Of a stretch of DNA of 64,000 nt, positions 44,501-56,500 are shown piece after piece (position 1 is the first letter of the stretch; each line of letters begins with the position of its first letter). The DNA is from an uncultured Alphaproteobacteria bacterium. Its GTDB lineage: Bacteria; Pseudomonadota; Alphaproteobacteria; UBA2966. Location: positions 2,068,001-2,132,000 of the forward strand of contig OY282368.1 of NCBI GenBank assembly GCA_958295725.1, read 5' to 3'. The notes beneath the pieces were generated by a model. It saw only the letters and a program-made list of their open reading frames with translations, was not told where the DNA came from and ran no database searches. The translations under genes and the position numbers were made by a program.

Positions 44501-47500
44501 CGGCCGCCGTCGCCGAGACCGTCACCGACTTGTTCGGCGCATCCGTCGTGTCGTTCACCGCCGTAATCGTCACCGTCCCCGCGCTCGTCGTCGAACCCGC
44601 CGCGATCGTCAACGTGTTCGCACTCGACAGCGTGAAATCCGTCCCCGACCCCGGCGATGCCGACACCGTGAGCGTCACCGCCGCGCTCGACACCCCCGAC
44701 AGCGTCGCCGTCACCGTCGATACGTTCGACGCCCCGCTCTCGTCGATCGACGACGACGACAACGCCAGCGTCACCGTCGGCGTCGCCTCGTCGTCGGTGA
44801 TGGTCAGCGTCACGCTCGACGGCGCCGCCACCCCGTTACCCCCGGCCGCCGTCGCCGAGACCGTCACCGACTTGTCCGGCGCATCCGTCGTGTCGTTCAC
44901 CGCCGTAATCGTCACCGTCCCCGCGCTCGTCGTCGAACCCGCCGCGATGGTCAGCGTGTTCGCACTCGACAGCGTGAAGTCGGTCCCCGACCCCGGCGAG
45001 GCCGACACCGTGAGCGTCACCGCCTCGCTCGACGCGCGGTCCAGCGTCGCTGTCACCGTGCTCGACCCGGGGTTCGTCCCGTCGTGCTCGTCGATCGTCG
45101 CCGGCGACAACGCCAGCGTCACCTCCGGCAGGTCCTCGTCGTCGGTGATGGTCAGCGTCAGGCTCGACGGCGCCGACACCCCGTTACCCCCGGCCGCCGT
45201 CGCCGAGACCGTCACCGACTTGTCCGGCGCGTCGGTCGCGTTATCGACCGCCGTCACCGTCACCGTCCCCGCGCTCGTCGTCGAACCCGCCGCGATGGTC
45301 AACGTGTTCGCCGTGCTCAGCGTGAAGTCGGTCCCCGACCCCGGCGATGCCGACACCGTCACCGTCACCGCCTCGCTCGACACCCCCGACAGCGTCGCCG
45401 TCACCGTCGATACGTTCGACGCCCCGCTCTCGTCGATCGACGACGGCGACAACGCCAGCGTCACCTCCGGCAGGTCCTCGTCGTCGGTGATGGTCAGCGT
45501 CACGCTCGACGGCGCCGACACCCCGTTACCCCCGGCCGCCGTCGCCGAGACCGTCACGCTCTTGTTCGGCGCATCCGTCGTGTTGTTCACCGCCGTAATC
45601 GTCACCGCGCCCGTGCTCGCCGTCTGCCCGGCCGCGATGGTCAGCGTGTTCGCCGTACTCAGCGTGAAGTCGGTCCCCGACCCCGGCGAGGCCGACACCG
45701 TGAGCGTCACCGCCGCGCTCGACGCGCGGTCCAGCGTCGCCGTCACCGTCGATACGTTCGACGCCCCGCTCTCGTCGATCGACGACGCCGACAACGCCAG
45801 CGTCACCTCCGGCAGGTCCTCGTCGTCGGTGATGGTCAGCGTCACGCTCGACGGCGCCGCCACCCCGTTGCCCCCGGCCGCCGTCGCCGAGACCGTCACC
45901 GACTTGTCCGGCGCATCCGTCGTGTCGTTCACCGCCGTAATCGTCACCGTCCCCGCGCTCGTCGTCGCCCCCGCCGCGATGGTCAGCGTGTTCGCCGTGC
46001 TCAGCGTGAAGTCGGTCCCCGACCCCGGCGATGCCGACACCGTGAGCGTCACCGCTTCGCTCGACGCGCGGTTCAGCGTCGCCGTCACCGTGGAGACATT
46101 GCCCGCCCCGCTCTCGTCGATGCTCGAAGACGACAACGCCAGCGTCACCTCCGGCAGGTCCTCGTCGTCGGTGATGGTCAGCGTCACGTCCGGCGGCGGC
46201 GCCACCCCGTTGCCCCCGGCCGCCGTCGCCGAGACCGTCACCTCCTTGTCCGGCGCATCCGTCGTGTCGTTCACCGCCGTAATCGTCACCGTCCCCGCGC
46301 TCGCCGTCTGCCCGGCCGCGATGGTCAGCGTGTTCGCGCTCGACAGCGTGAAGTCGGTCCCCGTGCCCGGCGCCGCGTCCACCGTCACCGTCACCGCCTC
46401 GCTCGACGCGCGGTCCAGCGTCGCCGTCACCGTCGTCACCCCGCTACTCTCCGAGATCGACGTGGACGACAGCACCAGCGTCACCTCCGGCAGGTCCTCG
46501 TCGTCCGTCAGCGTCAGCGCCCCGCCGCTCACCGCCATGGTCGTCCCGTCGGCCGTCGCCCGGTCGTTCGTTATCGTCGCCGTCACCGTCGTCGAACGAC
46601 CGGCCGTCCCCTGGTGAACGTCGTCGTTCGCCGCCGTGACCAGCACCGTGTCCGCGGCGTTCGCCGTCTCGCCCGCCGCGATGACGATGGTCGTGTCCGA
46701 ACCCACCGTGTAGAAGCCCGTCACCGCCGACACCGTCACCGTCGTCGCCGCGCCCGACGGATGCGACAGCGTCGCCGTCACCGTCGATACACCGCCGTTC
46801 TCCGAGATCGACGACGGCGACAGCGCCAGCGTCACCCCCGGCGCCCCGTCGTCGTCCGTCGTCGTCACCGACACGTCCACGTTCGCCAGCCTGTTGTAGC
46901 CGGCGTCGCCGCTCGACGGATCGAGCCGCACATCCCAGGTCACCGTGCCGTCGTCGATGTCGTCGTCCACCCCGGTCACCGTCACCGTCTGCGTCGTGCT
47001 CCAGTCCGTCGCCGTGAAGGTCAGCGACGACGGCGAGACCGTTCCCTCGCCCGTATCCCGGCTCGTCACCGATACCGTCACCGCCTGCGACGGCGACGGC
47101 GGCGTCAGCAGCGCCACCGTGAAGGTCGCCGTCCCTCCGCCCTCCGTGACCTGCCCCGTCACCGAACCCACGTCCAGCCCGTATTCGTTGTCCGCGTTCA
47201 CCGCGTACACCGTGACCGGGGAGCTCGCGAGCGCGTCGTACTTGGCGTCCAACGTGCTCGTCGTGTTCACCGTCAGGGTGACGGTGTAGTCCTTGTCGGT
47301 GTCGGCGTCGGCGTCGTCCACGCCGGCCAGCGTCACCGTCTGCGCCGTGTTCCAGGTCGTCGCCGTGAAGGTCAGCGACGACGCGGACACCGCCCCTTCC
47401 GTCGTGTCCGAGCTCACCACGCCGAGCACCACGTCTCCCGTCGGCTCGCTCTCCAGCGCCACCGTGAACGTCGCCGTCCCGCCATCCTCCGTCGTCCGCA

Positions 47501-50500
47501 ACCGCGACGATGTCGACGTCGCCGGCGACACCGCGAACCCGGCCGTGTCGTCGTCGGTCACGGTCAGCGTCACGCTCGACGGCGCCGACACCCCGTTGCC
47601 GCCCGAGACCGTCGCCGAAACCGTCACCGTCTCGTCCGTCTCGTCCACCGCGTCGCCCACCGCCGACACCGTCACCGTCCCCGCGCTCGTCGTCGAACCC
47701 GCCGCGATGGTCAACGTGTTCGCACTCGACAGCGTGAAGTCGCCCGCCGCCGCGGTCACGCCCGTCGCCCCCACCGTCACCGTCACGGCCTCGCTCGACG
47801 CCCCCGACAGCGTCGCCGTCACCGTGGATACGCCGCCCGTCTCCGAGATCGACGTCGGCGACAACGCCAGCGCCACCGTCCGCAGGGCCTCGTCGTCCGT
47901 GATCGTGATCGTGGCCGAGTTCACCGTCAGGCTGCCCGACGAGCCGCTCACCGTCACCGTCTCGTCGGTCTCGTCCACCGCGTCGTCCGTCGGCGTCAGC
48001 GTGAATGTGCCGGTCTTGCTCTGTGCCTCCGCGGCGATCGTAATGTCGAAGTCCGTCACCGCCGCGAAGTCCACCGCCGTCGCCGTCCCGCTCCCCGCCA
48101 CGCTCACGGTCACCGCCGTCGCCCCGGCGAACCGGATCGTGCCATCCACCGTGGCGGTCACCGTGATCGTGGTCGCCCCGTCGCCCTCGCCCACGCTGTT
48201 GTCGTTCACCGTCAGCGTGATCGAGGGCGTCGCGTCGTCGTCCGTCAACGTGATCGTGGCCGAGTTCACCGTCAGGCTGCCCGACGAGCCGCTCACCGTG
48301 ATCGTCTCGTTCGTCTCATCGAACGCGTCGTTCGTCGGCGTCAGCGTGAATGTGCCGGTCTTGCTCGCCGCCCCCGCGGCGATCACGATGTCGAAGTCCG
48401 ACACCGCCCCGAAGTCCACCGCCGTCGCCGTGCCGCTACCCCCCACGCTCACGGTCACGGTCGTGGGATCGACGAACCGGCTCGCGCCATCCACCGTGGC
48501 GGTCACCGTGATCGTGGTCGCCCCGTCGTCCTCGGCCACGCTGTTGTCGTCCACCGTCAGCGTGATCGCGGTCGGGGCGTCGTCGTCGTCCGTCAACGCG
48601 ATCGTGGCCGAGCTCACCGTCAGGCTGCCTGACGAGCCGCTCACCGTGATCGTCTCGTTCGTCTCGTCGAACGCGTCGTTCGTCGGCGTCAGCGTGAAGG
48701 TGCCGGTAGCGCTCGCGTCGCCCGCTTCGATCTCGATGTCGAAGTCCGACACCGCCGCGAAGTCCACCGCCGACGCCGTGCCGCTCCCCGCCACGCTCAC
48801 CGTCACCGTCGTGAGCGTGATGAACCGCGTCCCGCCGTCCACCGTGGCGGTCACCGTGATGGTGGTCGCCCCGTCGTCCTCGGCCACGCTGTTGTCGTCC
48901 ACCGTCAAGGTGATCGCGGTCGGCGTCGCGTCGTCGTCCGTCAACGCGATCGTGGCCGAGCTCACCGTCAGGCCGGGCGAGGCGCCGTACACCGTCACCG
49001 TCTCGTCGGTCTCGTCCAGTACGTCGTTCGTCGGCGTCAGCGTGAAGTCGCTGGCGCCGCTCGCCGCCCCCGCGGCGATCACGATCTCGAAGACCGACAC
49101 CGCCGCGAAGTCCACCGCCGTCGCCGTGCCGCTGGTCTCCCTCACGAGCACCTCCACCGTCGTGGCCGCGGCGAACCGGGTGGTCCCGTCCACCGTCGCG
49201 GTCACCGTGATGGTGGTGGCCCCGTCGCCCTCGCTCACGCTGTTGTCACTCACCGTCAAGGTGATCGAGGTCGGCGCCGCGTCGTTGTCCGTCAACGTGA
49301 TCGTGGCCGAGTTCACCGTCAGGCTGCCCGACGAGCCGCTCACCGTCACCGTCTCGTCGGTCTCGTCCACCGCGTCGTTGGCCGGCGTCAGCGTGAAGCT
49401 CCCGGTCTTGCTCGCCGCCCCGGCGGGGATCGTAATGTCGAACGACGACACCGCCGCGAAGTCCACCGCCGTCGCCGTGCCGCTACCCCCCACGCTCACC
49501 GTCACCGTCGTGTCCTCGGCGAACCGGGTGGTCCCGTCCACCGTGGCGGTCACCGTGATCGCGGCCGCCCCGTCGCCCTCGCCCACGCTGTTGTCGTCCA
49601 CCGTCAGCGTGATCGAGGTCGGCGCCGCGTCGTCGTCCGTCAGGCCGATCGTGGCCGCGGTCACCGTCAGACTGCCTGACGCGCCGCTGACCGTGATCGT
49701 CTCGTCGGTCTCGTCCACCGCGTCGTCCGTCGGCGTCAGCGTGAAGCCCGCGGTGTCGCTCGCCGCCCCCGCCGCGATCTCGATGTCGAACGCCTCCACC
49801 GCGGCGAAGTCCACCGCCCCCGCCGTGCCGCTGCCCGCCACGCTCACCCGCACCGTCTTCGCCTCGGCGAACCGGGTCGTTCCGTCCACCGTGGCGGTCA
49901 CCGTGATCGAGGTCGCCCCGTCGCCCTCGCCCACGCTGCTGTCACTCACCGTCAGCGTGATCGCGGTCGGGGCCGCGTCGTCGTCCGTCAGGCTGATCCT
50001 GGCCGAGTTCACCGTCAGGCCGGTCGACGTGCCGCGCACCGTGATCGTCTCGTCGGTCTCGTCCACTACGTCGTTCGTCGGCGTCAGCGTGAAGTTCGCG
50101 GTACCGCTCGCGTCGCCCGCGGCGATCATGATGTCGAACGCCGACACCGTGGCGAAATCCACCGCTGTCGCGGCGCCGCTGCCCGCCACGCTCACCGTCA
50201 CCGTCGTGGCCGAGCCGAGCGTCGTCGAGCCGTCCAACGTGGCGGTCACCGTGATCGTGGTGGCCCCGTCGACCTCGCCGACGCTGTTGTCGTTCACCGT
50301 CAGCGTGATCGAGGTCGGCGTGCCGTCGTCGTCCGTGAGGCTGATCGTGGCCGCGTTCACCGTCAGGCCGGTCGAAGTACCGCTGACCGTGATGGTCTCG
50401 TCGGTCTCGTCGTCCGAGTCGTCCGTCGGCGTCAGCGTGAAGGTTCCGGTACCGCTCGCCGCCCCGGCGGGGATCGTAATGTCGAACGACGACACCGCGG

Positions 50501-53500
50501 CGAAGTCCACCGCCCCCGCCGTGCCGCTCCCCGCCACGCTCACGCTCACCGTCTTGGCCTCGGCGAACCGGGTCGTGCCGTCCACCGTGGCGGTCACCGT
50601 GATCGTCGTCGCCCCGTCGCCCTCGCCCACGTCGCCGTCGTCCACCGTCAGCGTGATCGTGCCCGGCGCGTCGTCGTCGTCCGTGATCGTCCCATCGACC
50701 CTTAGCTCATTGGTGACGACCCCGCTGGGCGACGAGATCGTCGCGTTCGCCGCGTTGCTCCACGTCACCACCACCGTCTCGTTCGACTCGTCCACCGTGT
50801 CGCCCGTCACCAACACGCTAAAGGTCCGGCTGGTCGTCCCCGCCGCGAAGGTCAGCGTGCCGGCGGTGATGGCCGTGTAGTCCGTCCCCGAAGTGGCCGT
50901 CCCCAGGCCCGCGTCCGCATACTGCACCGTCACCTCGCGTCCGGAGGCGGCGCTCAGGGTCACCGTATACGTCAGCGCCGCGGAGCCACTGTCGCCCTCC
51001 GTCACGCTCGGCGAGCTGATCGACAGCGTCGGCGTCGCGTCGTTGTCCGTGATCGTCCCGGTCCCGGTGCCCGCCGTGGTCGAGACCGCCGCGTTCACCG
51101 GATCCTTCAGCCGCACTTTCACCGTCTCGTCCGCCTCGTCCAGAACGTCGCCCGTCACCGCCACGTCGAAGGTCCGGCTGGTCGTCCCCGCCGCGAAGGT
51201 CAGCGTGCCGACGGTGAGCGCCGTGTAGTCCGTCCCGGAAGTCGCGGTGCCGGTCCCGGTGTCGGCGTAGTCCACCGTCACCTCGCGTTCGGAGGCGGCG
51301 CTCAGGGTCGCCGTGAAGGTCAGGTCCGTCGAGCCGCTGTTGCCCTCGGTCACGCTCGGCGAGTCGATGGAGAGCATCGGCGCGGGATCGTCGTCGGTGA
51401 TCGTCAGCGTCGCGTCGGACGGATTCGCCGCCCCGTCGCCGCCCGCGACCGTCGCCGAGACCGTCACCGACTTGTCCGGCGCGTCGGTCGCGTCATCGAC
51501 CGCCGCGACCGTCACGGTTCCGGTGCTCGCCGTATCCCCCATCGCGATGGTGAGCGTATTCGCGCTCGACAGGCCGAAGTCGCCCGACACCGCCGGGGAC
51601 ACCGCCGCCGCCGACACCGTGACCGTCGTCGCCTCGGTCGCCGCCTTGTCCAGCGTCGCCGTCACCGTGGCCACCCCGCCGTTCTCCGAGATCGACGCTG
51701 GCGACAGCGCCAGCGACACGACCGGCTTGTCGTCGTCGATGACCGTGACCGTCACCGCGAGCAGGCGCGTCGCCGGCGTGTCCGCCACGTCCCCGACCCC
51801 ATAGTTGGCCACCGCGTATCTGATCTGCTTGGTCTCGTCCTGGAGGTCGCTGTCCCCGAGGGCCTTGACGGTCACCGTCTGCGGCGTGCTCCAGTCCGAC
51901 GGCGTGAACGAGAGGTTGTACGGGTACGTGTGGGCGGAGTTCAGATCGAGCTCGGAATCGGAGCGATTGAGACCGACCCATGTCGTCGTCGTCATCCCCC
52001 CGGGAGGGGGCTCGGAGTCCAGAACCACGGTGAACGTCGCGCCGGTGGTGTCCTGCTCGGTCACCGTGATGGAGGTGGGGTTGAAGGTCACGCCTGCCGT
52101 GTCGTCGTCGGTCAGCGTCAGCGTCACGTTCGACGGGTCCGCGACACTGTTGCCGCCCGCCGCCGTGCCCGACACCGTCACCGACTTGTCGGCCACGTCC
52201 ACGTCGTTGTCGCTCGCCGTCACCGTCACCGCGCCGGCGCTGGTCGTCGAACCCGACGCGATGGTGAGCGTCTTCGCCGTGCTCAGATCGAAGTCCGCGG
52301 CGACCGCCCCCGTTCCCGCCGCCGCGCCTACCGTCACCGTCACCGCCTCGCTCGACTTGCCGTTCAGCGTCGCCGTCACCGTCGAGACCCCGCCGTCCTC
52401 CGAAATCGATGTCGGCGACAGGACCAGCGTCACGGTGGGCGTAGCTTCGTCGTCCGTGATCGTCAGCGTCGCGTCCGACGGCGCCGCCACCCCGTTACCC
52501 CCGGCCGCCGTCGCCGAGACCGTCACGCTCTTGTCCGGCGCATCCACATCGTTGTCGTTCGCCGTCACCGTCACCGTCCCCGCGCTCGTCGTCGAACCCG
52601 CCGCGATGGTCAGCGTCGTCGCCGTGCTCAGCGTGAAGTCGGTCCCCGACCCCGGCGATGCCGACACCGTGAGCGTCACCGCCGCGCTCGACACATCCGA
52701 CAGCGTCGCCGTCACCGTGCTCGACCCGGGGTTCGTCCCGTCGTGCTCGTCGATCGACGCCGGCGACAGAACCAGCGCCACCGTCGGCAACGCCTCGTCG
52801 TCGGTGATGGTCAGCGTCACGTCCGACGGCGCCGACACCCCGTTACCCCCGGCCGCCGTCGCCGAGACCGTCACCGACTTGTCCGGCGCATCCGTCGTGT
52901 CGTTCACCGCCGTAATCGTCACCGTCCCCGCGCTCGTCGTCGAACCCGCCGCGATGGTCAACGTGTTCGCGCTCGACAGCGTGAAGTCGGTCCCCGACCC
53001 CGGCGATGCCGACACCGTGAGCGTCACCGCCGCGCTCGACGCGCGGTCCAGCGTCGCCGTCACCGTGCTCGACCCGGGGTTCGTCCCGTCGTGCTCGTCG
53101 ATCGTCGCCGGCGACAGAACCAGCGTCACCTCCGGCAGGTCCTCGTCGTCGGTGATGGTCAGCGTCACGTCCGACGGCGCCGACACCCCGTTACCCCCGG
53201 CCGCCGTCGCCGAGACCGTCACCGACTTGTCCGGCGCGTCGGTCGCATTGTCCGTCGCCGTCACCGTCACCGTCCCCGCGCTCGTCGTCGAACCCGCCGC
53301 GATCGTCAACGTGTTCGCACTCGACAGCGTGAAATCCGTCCCCGACCCCGGCGATGCCGACACCGTGAGCGTCACCGCCGCGCTCGACGCACCCGACAGC
53401 GTCGCCGTCACCGTCGAGACGTTCGACGCCCCGCTCTCGTCGATCGACGACGGCGACAACGCCAGCGTCACCTCCGGCAACGCCTCGTCGTCGGTGATGG

Positions 53501-56500
53501 TCAGCGTCACGTCCGACGGCGCCGCCACCCCGTTACCCCCGGCCGCCGTCGCCGAGACCGTCACCGACTTGTCCGGCGCATCCACATCGTTGTCGTTCGC
53601 CGTCACCGTCACCGTCCCCGAACTCGTCGTATCCCCCGCCGCGATGGTCAACGTGTTCGCACTCGACAGCGTGAAATCCGTCCCCGACCCCGGCGATGCC
53701 GACACCGTGAGCGTCACCGCCTCGCTCGACGCGCGGTCCAGCGTCGCCGTCACCGTGCTCGACCCGGGGTTCGTCCCGTCGTGCTCGTCGATCGTCGCCG
53801 GCGACAACGCCAGCGTCGCCTCCGGCAGGTCCTCGTCGTCGGTGATGGTCAGCGTCACGCTCGACGGCGCCGTCGCCCCGTTACCCCCGGCCGCCGTCGC
53901 CGAGACCGTCACCGACTTGTCCGGCGAATCCACATCGTTGTCGTTCGCCGTTACCGTCACCGTCCCCGCGCTCGTCGTCGAACCCGCCGCGATGGTCAAC
54001 GTGTTCGCACTCGACAGCGTGAAATCCGTCCCCGACCCCGGCGATGCCGACACCGTGAGCGTCACCACCGCGCTCGACACCCCCGACAGCGTCGCCGTCA
54101 CCGTCGATACGTTCGACGCCCCGCTCTCGTCGATCGTCGCCGGCGACAACGCCAGCGTCACCTCCGGCGTCGCCTCGTCGTCGGTGATGGTCAGCGTCAC
54201 GTCCGACGGCGCCGCCACCCCGTTACCCCCGTCCGCCGTCGCCGAGACCGTCACGCTCTTGTTCGGCGCATCCGTCGTGTCGTTCACCGCCGTAATCGTC
54301 ACCGTCCCCGCGCTCGTCGTCGAACCCGCCGCGATGGTCAACGTGTTCGCGCTCGACAGCGTGAAGTCCGTCCCCGACCCCGGCGATGCCGACACCGTGA
54401 GCGTCACCGCCTCGCTCGACGCGCGGTCCAGCGTCGCCGTCACCGTGCTCGACCCGGGGTTCGTCCCGTCGTGCTCGTCGATCGTCGCCGGCGACAACGC
54501 CAGCGTCACCTCCGGCAACGCCTCGTCGTCGGTCAGCGTCAGCGCCGCCCCGGTCACCGTCACGGTCTCCGAATTGGCGGCGGCCTGGGCGTTGGCCGCC
54601 GTGCCCGTCACCGTCGTCGAACGCCCGCCGCTGCCCTGGTGCACGTCGTCGTTCATCGCCGTGACCAGCACCGTGTCCGCGGCGTTCGCCGTCTCGCCCG
54701 CCGCGATCTCGATGGTCGTGTCCGAACCCACCGTGTAGAAGCCCGTCACCGCCGACACCGTCACCGTCGTCGCCGCGCTCGACGGATGCGACAGCGTCGC
54801 CGTCACCGTCGAGACGTTGCCCGCCCCGCTCTCGGCGATCGACGACGGCGACAGCGCCAGCGTCACCCCCGGCGCATCCTCGTCGTCGGTAATCGTCAGC
54901 GTCGCGTCGGACGGAGCCGCCGCCCCGTTGCCGCCCGCGGACGTGGCCGAGACCGTCACCGACTTGTCCGGCGCGTCGGCCGCGTTATCGACCGCCGTCA
55001 CCGTCACCGCGCCCGAACTCGTCGTATCCCCCGCCGCGATGGTGAGCGTATTCGCGCTCGACAGGCTGAAGTCGGCCGCCGCCGCCGGGGCCACCGCCGC
55101 CGCCGACACCGTGACCGTCGTCGCCTCGGTGGCCGTCCGGTCCAGCGTCGCCGTCACCGTGGCCACCCCGCCGTTCTCCGAGATCGACGACTCCGACAGC
55201 GCCAGCGACACGATCGGCTTGTCGTCGTCGATGACCGTGACCGTCACCGCGACCTCGTTCGTCACCCCGCCCGCATAGCCGGCCACCGTGTACCTGATCT
55301 CCTTGGTGTCGTTCCGGATGTCGCTGTCCGCGGAGGCCGTGACGGTCACCGTCTGCGCCGTGCTCCAGTTCGTCGGGTCGAACGAGAGGTTGTACGGGTA
55401 CGTGCGGACGCCGTTCAGATCGATCTCGGCGTCGGAGCGACCGAGGCCGACCGTCGTCGTCCCGGAGGGGGGCTCGGAGTCCAGGACCACGGTGAACGTC
55501 GCGCCGGCGGCGTCTTGCTCGGTCACGGTCAGGGCGGTGGGGTCGAAGGTCACGCCCGCGGTGTCGTCGTCCGTGGTGCTCACCCCGACGTTGGCGTTGG
55601 GGACGGTGACGTCGCTGCGGTAGTGGGCGTCTCCCGCCGGCCCGCTGTCGGGATTCAAGACGACGTTCCAGGTCACGTCGCCGTCGTCGACGTCGTCGTC
55701 GACACCGGTCACCGTCACCGTCTGCGCCGTGTTCCAGACGCCCGGCGCGAAGGTCAGCGACGACGGCGACACCGTGCCCTCGCTCGCGTCCCCGCCCGTC
55801 ACCGTCACCGTCACCGCCGCCGTCGGCCGCGTCGCCAGCTTCGCCGTGAAGGTCGCCGTCCCGCCCGCCTCCGTCGCCTGCCCCGTCACCGCGCTCACCG
55901 TCAGCCCGGCGACGTCGTCGTCCTCGTTGGACACCGACACGGTCTGGGTAACCACACGGTTATACGGCAGGTTACCGGCGCCGGTCTCGCCCGGGTCCAC
56001 CGTCACCCGGCAAATCTGGTCGTGGTCGACGACATCGTCGTCCTTGCCCCGCACCGTCACCGTATGCGGCGAATTCCACAGGCTCGCCGCGGCCGCCGAG
56101 GCGTCGCCGCCGGTGGGCGCCATGGCGACGGTCCCGGAGACGCCATACGTCGCGCCGCCGTCCGCCGACACCTCGCATTCGGAGGTGTCCTGGCTGGTAA
56201 CCAGTACATTCACGGTCTGGCTCGGGTTGGACGTCAGGCGCACCGTGAAGCTATCCGTGCCGCCCGCCTCCGTGGTCGCGGTCGAACCGCCGCTCTCGAC
56301 CACGGTCAGCCCACCTTCGTCGTCCGTGACGGTCAGCGTCGCGTCGGGCGGCGCCTTCACGTCGCCGCTCGCCGTTGCCGAGACCGTTACGGTCTTGTCC
56401 GGCGCGTCGGCCGCGTTATCGACCGCCGTCACCGTCACCGTCCCGGTGCTCGCCGTCTCCCCCGTCGCGAAGGTCAGCGTGTTCGCCGTGCTCAGCGTGA

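Noticed and set aside
42750-46540. Regular repeats considered as a CRISPR array
   Set aside because: The spacing is 342 bases with no short repeat/unique spacer alternation, and the units code for protein repeats.
42448-46617. Other long plus-strand frames (42448-46617, 47293-50880, 51805-54738 and more) with Val/Ser/Thr-rich sequence
   Set aside because: They look protein-like only because the antisense of the repeat codons yields Val, Ser, Thr and Ala. Their starts and ends are unrelated to repeat units or ribosome-binding sites.
38448-48632. Plus-strand frame of 3,394 codons antisense to the giant gene, and a similar one of 3,587 codons at 51930-62693
   Set aside because: Both are Arg/His-rich mirror frames of the Ala/Thr/Val/Asp repeats. 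Their repetition follows the minus-strand gene, and they lack signal peptides or domains.
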